Below are positions 1 through 13,185 of a stretch of DNA of 64,000 bases, in pieces. This stretch comes from Ceratodon purpureus (lineage: Eukaryota; Streptophyta; Bryopsida; Pseudoditrichales; Ditrichaceae). The notes under the pieces were generated by a model. The model saw nothing but the letters and a program-made list of their open reading frames with translations. It was not told the DNA's origin and did no database searches. Position 1 is the first letter of the stretch. Each line of letters opens with the position of its first letter. The DNA is taken from the NCBI GenBank assembly GCA_014871385.1, contig CM026427.1:7011909-7075908 (forward strand), written 5' to 3'. A program made the position numbers and the translations under genes.

Positions 1-2499
1 TTTTGAGATTATCAAAAAAATAAATTATATTGTGGAAGATTTTCATTCTATAACGAGCCAAAGTTTTATCACTTTTTTTAATCAAGTATAAAGATGACCA
101 TATTCGTTATTTTGAGACAATTTCAGAACTTTGAGACTTATTGCCTACAATTTCAGCAATTGTTTTTAGACAATTTGAACTTTTTTTTGACTTTCTAATT
201 ATAGATTATCCTCGACTCGAGGATAATCTTCCCATATATAGTCAAAAAGTTTTTGACAAATATAGAATCAATCAAGAAATCAATGAAAAAGCTATAGTCA
301 AGCATTAAATTGAGACTTTGAAAAGTCTCGATATAACGAATATGGTGTTAAAAGAAGCTTTTTCTCCATTGCATATAAGATAGAGATTTTATTCTTTTTT
401 CCTCTTTTTTATTTTATTATTATTAATTTTTTTTACTTCAAGAATAGATAGAGACCTTTGTTTTGACCGCATGGATTTTTATTCTAACAAAAAATGGTTT
501 ATCAAAAAAACAGAATGAGTATTAACAATAACATGAAGCCGTGTTCCTCGTGCAATGTTTTTCACAATGCTACGCCTTTTTTTGTTAAATCTTAAATTTG
601 ATGCACAAGTAACTAACTCCGTGTACATCATTTTAGTACAAAGCCTCCAACATGTATAGTGCAAAAATTTACTCAAAGAGAAGTCAAAGTCAACTGTTCT
701 TGTTTTGAAAGGATAAAAAAGAACAATGTTTCTTACTTCAAACTCTAAATTCTTCTGAGCCACGAGGTCAAATTTATTGATATTTTCTGTGCATGATCTT
801 TTAGAAGTGTTAAATTAGATCCTAGGGTTAGAGATCCAAAAACAATTTTATTTTTTGTTTGTTCACTCTTGCTTCTGAAATGATAGTTTTTGGAGTGTTT
901 TTGGTGAGAAATGGTCAAAGCCAATTCTTAAACGACATAGGTTGTCCTGATACCACACCCAATATCTGTTTTAAACTTCACTTTAAGCACAATTCTGTTT
1001 TCAATTTCCTTTACTTCTATTCTGAAGAAGTATAGATCTCTTTAAGGTGCTTGGTTTGGCATTTTGAAAACACCATTTGGTATAATGGAGTGTAAGTTAT
1101 GAGCAAGATTCTCCCAAAAAAAACCAAGCCCGAGGGGCTGGGGTTGACGTTTAAGGGTTAAGAATTGGAAGGATATAAGTAAGAATGAAAAGAGCATACT
1201 CTTTGAAAAGGAGTCATGGCTTCTTTTGGTTTTTTGAGTGCTGTAAGAAAAGACAATTAGAAAGAAAAAAAACACTAAACCAAGCCTGTGTTAATCATAT
1301 CATGTAAAACTTTGAAAAATTATAAAATTCCAAGTAATTTTGAGTACAATACTGGTGCTGAATTTGTCTAATTGATATGCTTTCTACTTGTTGAAGTTTA
1401 TTTCTGGAGTTAAGTTGAATATGAATATAATCTGAGTGGATCTAGTCAAATTGAATTTAAGAAAATTATTAAAACAAAAATAGTAATTATAGAGATGATT
1501 GCTGGATTTTATTTGTAGTCAATTTTATGATTGCATACATGGTGTTTGTATTTGATGTCAATTTGACATTGATGATGAGTAATATGTGCGCATTCATATT
1601 ATCATGTGTATTCATGTGTGAAGTGAAATTAAAAATGTAGAACTTAATATCAAATATGAAATTGTGAAAGGTGTAAAGAAAAAAGAACTAATGTATATTG
1701 GTATTGGAGGAAAACCACTATACAAGAGGTCAATTTTATTAGACAAAGTATTGCATAAGTTAATTATAATAATTGATGAAGGAACAACATTTAGTCTAAT
1801 TGACAACGAAGAGGTAGGAATTGAGAGAGTCACTTGGAAAGTGAAAAGAGAAAGAATGAAAAAATTATATCACAATGTATAATTAAAGATTTAATGAATA
1901 TTACATTATATTAAATCAAAAACATGATGGTGAAAGTATTTTGTAAAACTGGAATAATTCTCCATCATACTTTAAAAGATCCTTTGCTTAGATTAGCTCC
2001 ATAGACAAATAGAGAGTAGATGAGTCTAGATTTACAAACAAAATATAATATAATAAATGTGTAAATGAGTGAATTTTACAATTAAAAATCTAGGGATTGA
2101 TCACCATTAGTTGAAGATGGGATTTACTTTGAGAGAATTTATTATAGTCATTATAGAATAATTCTTAGTATCATTGTAGTAATGAAGAAGAGTAATTTTA
2201 TAGAGGATACATACTAGAGTATTGTAAATATCTTATGAACAATTATTATATAGTGAAAACTTAAAAGGAGATGTCATTATAGATTCACTGGAGATACAAT
2301 GAAATGACAAAGAAAGACAAAGATTAATTGGAAGTTAGCTCAAGATAAGTGATTTCTTTACAACATTACTTGAGCATCAATTCTTGGTTTACATAGAAAA
2401 TATGATTTTTCTTAACCTAGTTAATATATAAACTTACATTTATTTAAGCACATGCTGTTCAATTTATCATGTAAGAAAGTCATGGCAATACTTTAAGAG
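1..2499. other. AT-rich intergenic stretch
   Basis: No gene can be supported here. The open frames are short, AT-driven and resemble no family I know. The base composition matches the old repeat-filled intergenic DNA elsewhere in the window. Confidence 0.5.
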
Positions 2500-2615
2500 G
2501 TTGAAGATCCAAGCTGCTGTCTGATGAGGGTTGTACTTTAAATTCTTTGCAATGGAATTTGTTCTACAAACCCTAAATCCTAAACCCTATATTCGTTCAT
2601 TTGCAAATTTAGGGG
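2500..2615 (+). mobile_element. LINE-like 3' tail fragment with a telomere-like insert
   Basis: The stretch from 2521 (CTGATGAGGGTTGTAC and onward to about 2565) matches the reverse complement of about 4400-4445, which lies near the A-rich end of the retroposon at 4342-5090. The two are therefore 3' ends of one retroposon family. Here the tail is split by about 25 bases that include CCCTAAA-type telomere-like motifs. Short similar octamers, ATTTGTTC and ATTCGTTC, border the insert. Confidence 0.5.
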
Positions 2616-3895
<1,280 letters not shown>

Positions 3896-4341
3896 ACTAA
3901 AACGATTGAAATGATTGAGATGATTGACCAAGATGAGCAACATGACTAAGAATATATGGTTGAAATGCCTAAAATGACTCAGATAATTGAAATGACCAAG
4001 AATATATGGCTAAATATATGACTGAGCAGACTAAGACAACTACAAATATGTGGTGAGATGCTTGAGATGTATTAATGACTACATTGGACCAAGTCTAGGA
4101 CATGAACAGAGACTAACTACTAGAATGATTATGAATATTTGGCTAGACAAATGATTGTGAATATTTGGCTACAATGCCCGATGACTAAAATTATACAACG
4201 TGATTGATACAATTAAGTATATTTGACTTGGGATATCCAAGATGATTGAGATGAGGGAGTGCTTGATATGACTGAGATGCTTGATGTGATTTAGAGCATT
4301 GAAATGTTTTCAATGGAATTATAACTAAGATACTTGAGATT

Positions 4342-5090
4342 TTTATTTTTATTTTATTTTTAATTTAATTTTTAATTTTTCTAATCTTTTTTTGAAGCAA
4401 ATGAACGAATTTCATTGCAAAGAATTTAAAGTACAACCTTCATCAGACAAATTTCCAGGGCGACGATAGACTTCGGACTTTTAATCCAAGTGATCTAGAG
4501 GAAACATTACAACCAATTAGGAATTATACCACCTGGAGGGATTAATTTCCGTCTAATTGTATCTTGTAAGACCTGTTCTGTAACCAAATATGTGTCTATT
4601 GAGCCATTTAGAGTCAAATGCTCTAAGTATACTCTGAATATGCCATTTAGAGTCAAATGCTCTAAGTGTACTCTGAATCTGTGCTTCTGACTGAGATCTA
4701 GAAACTACTTTCAGGGTGCGTCTCCAGCCAATCCTTCTAGTCAAATGCTCTAATTGTACTTTGAATCTGTGCTTCTAACTGGGTTCTAGAAACTACTTTT
4801 AGAGTGCATGTACTTCTCACTTAGCTCTAGAAATTACTTTCAGGGGGCGTGTACTCTGAAATATGCTCTAAGTGTACTCCGAATCTGTGCTTTTGACTGA
4901 GATCTAGAAATTACTTTCAGGGTGCGTCTCGAGTCAATCCTTTTAGTCAAATGCTCTTAGTATACTCTGAATACGCTCTAATTGTACTATGAAGTTATGC
5001 TTCTGACAGAGCTCTAGAAACTACTTTTAGGGTGTGTCTCCAGTCAATCCTTCCATAATCCAGCATTGATTCCCAAATGAATTGCCTAAC
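4342..5090 (-). mobile_element. Non-LTR retroposon with 15-bp target duplication
   Basis: The element is flanked by the exact direct repeat AAGATACTTGAGATT at 4327-4341 and 5091-5105. Its left end is T-rich with regular A interruptions, so on the minus strand it is a 3' A-rich tail. The sequence next to the tail matches the LINE-like tail at 2521-2565. The body (about 4560-5060) is a degenerate tandem array with units containing CTAGAAACTACTTT and TCAAATGCTCTAA. No reverse transcriptase frame remains, so this is a SINE-like or 5'-truncated non-autonomous copy. Confidence 0.7.
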
Positions 5091-5359
5091 AAGATACTTG
5101 AGATTCAGACTGAGATGCTTACAATGATTGAGATGTTTGACATAACTAAGATGCTTACAATGATTATGATGCTTGAGATTCAAAATGAGGTACTTGATAC
5201 AATTGGAATGTTTATAATGACTGAGATGTTTGACTTATCTCGGATACTTACAATAACTGAGATGTTTAAGATGTTTATAATGACTCAGATGCTTATCATA
5301 TCTGAGATGCTTACAATGATTGAGATGCTTCAGATTGAGATTGAGATGTTTGATATAAC

Positions 5360-5537
5360 TGTTGTTTATTCTATGTTAGATCTGGTCTCACTGTTACGTG
5401 GAAGCATGTTCCCCCTGACGTTCCGATTACTTTCTGGTGACTTGTTCTTTTGGCCTTGAACTTTCGTCCGAGGAGGGCTTGTACTCTATTTTTCTTGCAA
5501 TAAATCCTCTTTTATTGTTCCAAAAAAAAAATAAAAA
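5360..5537 (+). mobile_element. 5'-truncated LINE insertion (3' end only)
   Basis: A 178-bp block unlike the surrounding array ends with an AATAAA signal (in GCAATAAATCC) and an A-rich tail at about 5521-5537. ATGTTTGATATAACT (5345-5359) precedes it and ATGTTTGACATAACT (5538-5552) follows it, as expected for a target duplication, although the host array is itself repetitive. The 3' sequence resembles plant L1-type LINE ends (TTTTGGCCTTGAAC, GGCTTGTACTC). It is a different family from the element at 4342. Confidence 0.6.
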
Positions 5538-6189
5538 ATGTTTGACATAACTGAGATGCTTATAATGATTCACATGCTTGAGATTCAGACTGAGATGCTT
5601 GACATAACTTGGATGCTTATAATGATTAAGATGCTTAGGATGATTGACATGCTTCAGAGGACTGAGATGATCCAGATGACTAAAATGATTGAAAATATAT
5701 GGTTGAAGATATACCAGGAAAGGTATGTAGCTTAAGATATATAGCTCAAGGTATGTGATGTCAAAGATGATAGAAATGATTAAGAAAGAAACATCTCATA
5801 CATCAAGAAAACTTGAAGGATAAATTCCTATCTTGAACTAAATTATCATTATATTTTGAATTTTTTCCAAACAACTCCTCAATTATTTACTTCAAGTATG
5901 TGAAATATGTATTATTTGAAATGAAAATATGTATTACTTGGTTTAAGTTATAAAATATTTTATAGCCTAAAATAAGTTGTTTACAATATAAATAATTTAC
6001 CTATAATAAAAATATTTGATCAAAGACAAATACAAATCATTAGCTAGGATAGTAAAGGTTATTCTAAAAACCACATGACCCATTGTCATTGGACATGAGA
6101 GCATGAACTTCTAAATTTTTGCGCCATTCATTCTTTAGTCTACCCTCATATACAGACAATGATCACCTTACTCAAAAGTTTTTGACCGA

Positions 6190-6410
6190 AGGCCACTGGC
6201 TGAGGCCTTTGGCTCTGTCTTACAAGGTCCCAAATTCAAAACCAGGACTCGACAACGAGGAATGTAAAACCGGGCGATATGTTCAACAAGCTTGCATATA
6301 AGTTGAAAGGCCAGATACTTGCAAGAGCAATGTAGTTAGTGTAATGTGTGGTAGGCTGCAGTTGGTAGTGGGCGCTGCACTACCCTAGTCCCATAGCAAA
6401 ATGATTTCAA
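6190..6410 (+). mobile_element. Possible tRNA-derived SINE remnant
   Basis: TGGCTGAGGCC at 6197-6207 resembles a polymerase III A box. AGGTCCCAAATTCAAAACC about 20 bases further on resembles a disturbed B box. The segment ends in an A-rich tail after about 6400. I see no clear target duplication, so this is tentative. Confidence 0.3.
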
Positions 6411-6796
6411 AAATTTAAAAAAATTAAAAATAGAAAATCATGAGGAAAAAAATTTAAAAATAGAATAAATTAATTTTTGCAATACTTTGTTAAATCAATA
6501 AATAATTCTTTGACCCAATTCTCCAAATCATTTGTTTTCTTTCTAGAAAATCGTAAATATAAAAATCATCATATTTTTATAAATTAAAACTTTCATTCCC
6601 AACGAGTACAGTAATCCTGTAATGCAGGATATGAGCAGGCTATGTTTCTACACACTCAGTCTGCCTATAATCCGGTGCACTCCAAAACTACTATCTCCAT
6701 ACCACCGCAGAAAACTACCGCAAAGCTGGTCGCAGAAAACTACGGCAAACTTGGTCGCAGAAAACTACTGGAGAGTTGGAGCACTTAACAAGAACC

Positions 6797-7395
6797 TCAA
6801 CCAGATGGGTCGTAATGGGAGCCATCAGACCCGCTAGCGCGCTCATGAGAAGGGTACACATAGACCCGGAAGTGGGAGAACCCGATCAGCTGGAAGACCA
6901 GGAGGTCACCGATCTGGAGCTGGTTTTCCATGAAGAAGTCTTTCCACCCCCCCTCACCGTAGGCGAAAACCCGCTTCTTGTTATTTTGCTGAAAGTTTCT
7001 CACTGTGACCCTTATGGGCCACTGTTTGGTGGAGTCCGGGTCCACGGCCTTGCATTCGAAAGTTGCGCACTCAGAGAACTGGTGGGCGTGGTCCTTAAGG
7101 AAATGGAGAGGGAACTCCTGCATACCGCAGATAAAGATACACCATGTTGCATCAGTACTGTGACTACAAGGGATACACCATGTTGCATCAGGACTGTAAC
7201 CAGAAGGGATTAAAGCTCACAAGGTCATGGTTAGGAGGACTGAAGTAAGATTACCATCTGATAGGCAAACGGCCCCTTTACAATTTCGGTGAGCATTACC
7301 CTCGACATAATTTTAAAAAAGAACGCAACATCGGCGTCCTCGAACTTGGCGACGAACGCCGCTTGTTCTGGAGTCAGCTTCTGAGCCCACACCAT
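6797..7395 (-). CDS. Small single-domain B3 protein (REM/VRN1-like)
   Basis: This encodes a plant-specific B3 DNA-binding domain, expected to act in the nucleus as a transcription factor. Two exons fit: 7395-7255 and 7117-6797. The 137-bp intron has GTAATC at its donor and TATGCAG at its acceptor, and the join keeps the frame and a continuous B3 domain, giving 153 residues. Visible B3 features in order are FFKIM near residue 26, FPLHFLKDHAHQF just after the junction, then WPIRVTV, GGWKDFFMENQL and GDLLVFQLIG, ending at FRVYVYP. The ATG at 7395 is the first true ATG in frame. A tandem repeat of about 40 bp (GATACACCATGTTGCATCA) lies in the intron. The protein is short; most REM proteins have more sequence or more B3 domains, so a missing upstream exon is possible. 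Confidence 0.75.
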
Positions 7396-8622
7396 CGCTT
7401 CGCTGCGTGAGTTGCACGTATGGATACCAAAAAAGTTCTGTTGCAAGAAACCAGCACCAAAGCAATGTCAAGGTGGAGAGTTGCATAGGTGCGTTCTGTA
7501 ACAGCACCGGAAAGTAGAAGAGAAAGAGATTGAAGTACGAATCTATCAAGACCTACGAGAGCAATCCAGTTGAAAGAAGGTTTTCAGGTGAGCAGTATCA
7601 CAAATCGTCTGCGCAGGTAGTCAGGCAATGCAAGAGGCGAGAGGACAGCGGAGTCATAGCAGAACCAAATAAAAACAAATCACATACACAAGGAAAAAGA
7701 TTGGCGCAAGCTCACCAGACGAGAGTTGGTCGATAGAGCAGCTTGGAGCAGAAAGTGAGGAATTCTCCCGGGTCCTGACTCCTTATGTAATTGGGCTGGC
7801 AGCCTCGCGGCTAGGGTTAAAGAGCTCAAGGGGGAAATATCTTCATCAATTCCCACCCCCTCTTCATGCAGAGAGTTGGTGAAGACGTTGCTGCTGATGG
7901 CGACGGCCTTAGTAGCAATGCAAGAGGCAAGAGGACAAGTGCACAGTGTCAGGATATGCAAGATGTCCATTTCAATCTGTCGCACTTATTACTGCCCTCG
8001 CAGTACAAATTACGATGACCCCCGGGAGTCTCAGATCCTTGCGGATCCAAGCCCTGTGCTTTCTTCGTCTTGAGGAGCCCCTCTTGCATAATGACATTGT
8101 ACTCATGAATGATCTTCGCTCAAACGGTATGCTCTCTACCGTATTCGTCTTCTGGTTCCGGAGAGTACCTGCGTAGAATACACAAAAGCGGCCATACAAA
8201 ACAGGTACAAGAGCCTGAGTCCTTCCCGTGTGAAGGACGATACATAATTTCCCACACTCTGTACAGAAGGTATGTAGTACATGTAGCTTGCCAAGTACTC
8301 AACAAGAAGTACAAAATTGGAACCGGTTAAAACCTTATCCCTGGTTAAAGCTAAACCCTGGTGTTAGAACCGGTTAACCCTGCAGTTAAAGCTAAACCCT
8401 GATGAAATCCATAATTTAAGAAGTTAATACATCACAAGAACATCTTCAAACATAGCAAAATATTCATAAGTCACGGAGTCACCTCCATTCACTCCATATT
8501 GGTCCAGTGCTCACACAAGAGGATTCTGGTATAAAAGAAAAGAATGCACAAGGAGTGGCTCAATTGGTTTTTCAAGACGATTGATATCAAAACTTGCTAC
8601 TCAAAGAGAGTAAGGCCTATGC
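7396..8622. other. Intergenic stretch between the B3 gene and Hsp33
   Basis: This lies upstream of the B3 gene and downstream of Hsp33 (both on the minus strand). It is less AT-rich than most intergenic DNA here and contains several open frames on both strands, none of which I recognise. AACCGGTTAA-type and GCTAAACCCTG motifs repeat at 8320-8405. AGTGGCTCAATTGG at 8563 is a near inverted complement of part of the last Hsp33 exon, so the Hsp33 3' UTR could pair with its own coding end. Confidence 0.5.
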
Positions 8623-11600
8623 CTATGATGACGACTGCAAAACTTGCTGAAGGTCGGCCTCACTAAATTGAGCCACGTCGCCACAATATTCACATCTTAC
8701 TTCAACAGAACCTGCACATATCGGAGTTAACCATTCATGAGCAACGTCTGATATAGGAATATCATGACTAAAAATTTATTAAAAAAAATTAAAAAAAATA
8801 AAAAAAATAAAAATAAAAATAAAAATAAAAAAACATTATTTTGTGTTTGGCCCTGTCTATAAAATCGAACGCTATTGCAGCCTAACACAAGTGTGAGACA
8901 CAAGACGAAAACTAAATAGAGCCGACTTCATACAGTGGTACTGAAAAGCAAGAAAAATCTCAAATATGACGAAATTGTAGGACTTCTCAAAACAACTGCT
9001 GAAAACCTAATATACTGTTTCAAGGTAAGGTGCAAGTAATTGTTGAAGCAGGGCAGCTCTCACCTTGCTCATCCAGAATCTGCTGGACTTCAACAGGCCC
9101 CAAGGATGCCACAGCACGCATCATGCGAGGTTTCAGCAACTCTACTCCACATGGTCCGTACCTGGGAATTATCTGTTATGACCACCCATAATATTAAACT
9201 AATCAGGTGTATTAGTTTAATTAGGTGTACAATAATTAATTTCTTGGCGACTGTTAATTAATTGCTAAATACAGTTCACCCTCTATAAATGTTACACTCA
9301 TAAGTGTTAACCCTCTCTAAATGTTAACTTTCTTCTACTCCCCACATATTGTACATTATAAATGTTAAACATGTTGACTGTTAGCAAAATGGTACTCCCT
9401 TCTTTGTAAATTTGACTCTATAAATGTTAACAAATGAAATATAACCATAATTTGGATGATAAAAACTACACGTTCAGTTACATTCCTCTTTCTCTACATA
9501 TTACTTGATATTGAATAAGTTTTGACTGGGTTTGCAATTTTATGAATATTATTCTCTCACACGGACTCTTCTCAATTGCTTGTACTTATAAATGTTAAGA
9601 TTTGTATATTGCTCAAAAAAATAATTTATAAATGTTAACTGTTAACACCTTTATAAATGTTAGCTTTGATCCACTCCCGAGGATTAACATTTATAGAGAC
9701 TGGAGGTGTACAATAATTAATTGCTTGGCGACTGTTGGCTTAATCAAGCTAGCAATCGCCAAGCAAAGATCATGATCTCTTAAAGTTAGAAAAGAACTCA
9801 CTCCATTATTGTAGTCACCCACACCAATACCATCGAGTATTGCTTCCACTATGTCCGATGCCTTACAATCACTTGGAGCTTCGGCAAGAGGCTTCATTTT
9901 CAAAATATTTTCTTCAAGCTTAGCTAATGTCTCGTCTGAGCAGAATGGTAAAATCTGCATAAAATGTCAATTTTTTTCTGAATCAGCATCCTAGTCAACA
10001 CCAAACAAGTAAACACCAAACAAGTAGGACAAAACAAACCTCTGTCCTAGTTATAATCAACAAGGGAAACTTAAAGATTTCAAATGAAAAAGCTAAAGAT
10101 AAGAAATCTAGAGCATGTAAACAAAGTAACTCTTCACCAATACTACTTCAATCTTCTAGCTTGCAGGTGCAACATATACAATGCTAATGTATAGAAATCT
10201 GAAAGAGACATGGTTGTGCGCTAGCTATGCTCTACATATCTGATTTTGCCACGACCTTAGTACTAGACACACACCCATTAGGTTTGAGCTCCCAGTGATA
10301 AATGTGACCTGAGAATGAATTGCACATTGAACCGAGTACAAAGAACACCAAGTAAATTCAAGCTTACCTGAACTAAGAAGCCTCCAGCAAATTTAATTCC
10401 TACTTCCTTGTCAAACCCAACGCCTAATCCCAATGCAGTGTTCATCTGCAATAAGCAAAAGTATCAATATATACACCTGACGTTCCAAATCTACATGTGG
10501 GAATTTGAAATCCTGATTTACTTCTCGATCAATAAGATACTTGAAACAAACACTAAGACTACTCAATAAACAAGCCTTTTATTTGCTTCAAGTCTAGATG
10601 AGACGAATATTGTAAAGACAGCAAATCTTTAGAACACCTACTGTAGGACGAGTTTCACATTAGATAATACAGACAGAGGTAGAATATGAGGCTTTGGGTT
10701 TGTGGCCCTAATCCATGTGGAACAGTTAGTATCACTGATTATCACTTGCAACTTTGATTTGTTTGGAGCCTTCAAATCTGTGATGTCGATCAAAAAAAAA
10801 AACGACTAAAAAGATAACCTAAATGATCAATACTAACCTGCTCACTGTCGGCCAGATAGTGTGCTATATCTTCTGCAACTTCACCAGAGTAAATAGGTAT
10901 TGTTCCTCTGCAATCAAGCGCAACATTTCATGTTGAGTAGCTGAACAATACTCTCACGATCTTTGAATAACATGGTCTCATCAACTATACAAGTGCACTC
11001 CATCAACGACAATACTTTGGTCTACATTCAGAAGTTACAGAAATCTGGGATAACTACAGGTTGAAGCAAATGCCTGATGTGGACTTTACGTGTAAGGTTG
11101 CTTCCATTTGCGATTGTTTCGTACCACACTGAGTACACCAGATCCAACAGCTAATCCTACACTCAGCTGCAAATACAATCACCAAAGATATTAAAAATTC
11201 AATCGGTCATAAGAATAGGACTCAATAGCCAAAAAACAAAAACTCGTCATAAAACGAATTTTAGCTTAAGGTATGCGAAACAGGGCTTTCCAGTACCATG
11301 GAACTTGTCTAATTAAATTCTACAATTACGTAGACGGTGTTTCGATTTACACCAACCAATGTTACTATCCATGCGTTGCAGCTTTTAAAACAATGAACTA
11401 TGTATCAGCAAATTACAACGCAGTTAACATAATAATTACTTCTACACTGAAACTGGTAGCAGGAGATCGTACCTTGCCGTTTTCCTTGTAAAGAGCATCA
11501 CATAAAGGGTTTCCGACAAATCCTTTTACATAACCTCCATCAGAGGAAATTGCGGTCATCTGTCCCAGTGGACCGTCTCCGAGGAAAACCACCTGAAACA

Positions 11601-13185
11601 GACACGAAAAATCAACACTAGAACTTCTGTAGGATCCATAAGAAAGTCCCTGAAATATGCCTGAGAATATTTTGTAAGTAGTTTAGCGCAACAAAACTAT
11701 TCTATCCAACTCCATCAATCGTTACAATCTCTGTTGTAAAACAAATTTACAACCAAATTGGACCAAGTGAACGAGTAGCCATACCTGAACGGTTTCTGCA
11801 TCACCTTTAAGTGCCCCCAGGAGAAGAGTACCCATCAGCGTCCGACCTAATGCTGCAATAGCCTTCCCTTCGAAGACCAGATTACTGATCAGTTCAAAAT
11901 GACAGAATGAGCTTTGAATCATTTCACTACTAAAACAGGCAACATCGACACGTAGAGATATGAGAAAACCCCAAAGTAACGCAAATGAGGTGACGATTGC
12001 AAGAATTACACCACGGTGACCCTCGTCTACAAGCAAGCAATTCCCACGCTTACATAGTCGATGTGAAAAACAACATGACGAAGAGGATAGTAGGCTTTTA
12101 GGTCACGGCACTTACAATTGGAGAAGTAGAATGTCGTTGCTGAGCCTCTCTCACAACTTCTGTGGCTACAAGACTTAATACTGATACCTGTTCCCCACAC
12201 GTCATTCCAAAGCAAATCCATCAACATAAATAGAATTCATTATCAGGACTTGCACCTTGATAGAATCAAAATTCACCCACGCTAAACCCTGGGGTTTAAT
12301 CCCCGTATATTCCAAGCGCATCCAGACAACCGAATGAAGACCTGAACGAACCTAGAAACAATCTCTAAAGCTCAAACCGGAAGCTACAAACCTCGGCATC
12401 CTTCGAAATAACCCGCACGAGCTTATCCCCACCCTCGCGTGGATCCAGCTCCGCATCAGAGCCATTCTCCAAAGCTCGAGCCCGTACTGCATCCTTCGAA
12501 ATCAACCTCCGTTGCTTCGAAACCAACACCGGTGCTATCCTACCCGCAATCCGGCATTCACTTCTCCCCAGCCTCGAAAAACCTCCCCTAACCCCCCTCA
12601 CCGCAAAACTCCTACACAACAGGGAACCCCCACTCAAAACACCTCGCAATTCTTCACCTCTAGCACCTGCAAACACCCACAGCACTCCTCAACACACCAA
12701 AAAAAAAAAAAAAAAAAAAAAAAACTCCTCCTCCTCAACCTCAACCTCAACCTCAACATCACCAAACCACCAAAACCTCCCCAAAACCCATCCCATCAAT
12801 CCCATCCCATCCTACATTCCCTGAAGAAAAATTCCCACAATCACCCATCCCTTCCAACATCCTTCCCCCAACGCTCAACCCCTAGCACTCAAAATCTCAC
12901 ACAAGAGTTATCCTAACAACACCAACAATCAGAAGCATTCCCCCTGAATTCTTCAAAACAGAAGGTAGCTAAATTCTGTGACAACTACCCTTCTCTCAGA
13001 TACTGATTTGACTACACCACTGAGCTCAAGGAGACATTGTGAGATATGATATGAGCAGTCTCTCCCTGTAAAACTGAATCGAATACAATACATGGAGGCA
13101 TATGGAGAGAGGAGATGAGAGAGCACTGACATGAGAGGACGGTGGCGAAGGCGGCCAAGCGGTGTGAGAGCACTGCGGTAGTCAT
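8623..13185 (-). CDS. HSP33: Hsp33-type chaperone, plastid-targeted, 11 exons
   Basis: Hsp33 is a redox-regulated holdase that binds unfolding proteins under oxidative stress. Exons on the minus strand: 13185-13131, 12666-12392, 12187-12116, 11862-11785, 11592-11473, 11166-11090, 10907-10838, 10445-10368, 9954-9802, 9172-9064 and 8711-8623. They total 1176 nt in one frame (391 residues) with GT-AG borders. Exon 1 (MTTAVLSHRLAAFATVLS) and the Arg/Ser-rich exon 2 look like a transit peptide. Family motifs follow: VISKDAEVSVLSL, QRHSTSPIAIAALGRTL, ALKGDAETVQV, GDGPLGQ, GYVKGFVGNP and the zinc-region motifs PRYGPC (Cys334) and VRCEYC (Cys369, Cys372). Bacterial Hsp33 has CxC plus CxxC, so the first pair has only one Cys here. 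The first intron carries a 26-base A/T tract that acts as its pyrimidine tract. The least certain join is exon 1 to exon 2 (donor GTCAGT). Confidence 0.92.
9224..9737. mobile_element. hAT-like MITE in an Hsp33 intron, between long direct repeats
   Basis: Within the Hsp33 intron between exons 9 and 10 lies an AT-rich block with TATAAATGTTA repeated about eight times. Its ends, CAGTTCACCCTCTATAAATG at 9272 and the reverse complement of a matching CAGTCTCTATAAATGTTA ending at 9702, are imperfect inverted repeats of the CAGT...CTCTATAAA kind seen in plant hAT-type MITEs. A 32-bp direct repeat (9224-9255 and 9706-9737, one mismatch) brackets it, much longer than the 8 bp a hAT would make, so a local duplication may also be involved. 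Confidence 0.5.

Larger units (their letters stand above)
3896..5775. repeat. Degenerate minisatellite array interrupted by two retroposons
   Basis: The plus strand is built from imperfect short units such as GAGATGCTTACAATGATT, ATGACTGAGATG and GAGATTCAGACTGAGATGC. They fill 3896-4341, 5091-5359 and 5538-5770. Because stops are rare in the unit, the array gives long Met/Ile-rich open frames, which I regard as artefacts. The interruptions at 4342-5090 and 5360-5537 are later insertions flanked by copies of array sequence. Confidence 0.7.

Noticed and set aside
5082..5735. Met/Ile-rich open frames
   Set aside because: They follow the minisatellite unit and cross insertion borders, so they are not genes.
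12365..12916. Plus-strand Pro/Ser-rich frame opposite Hsp33 exon 2
   Set aside because: The minus strand has a spliced, family-matching exon here; the plus frame is its shadow extended by low-complexity DNA.
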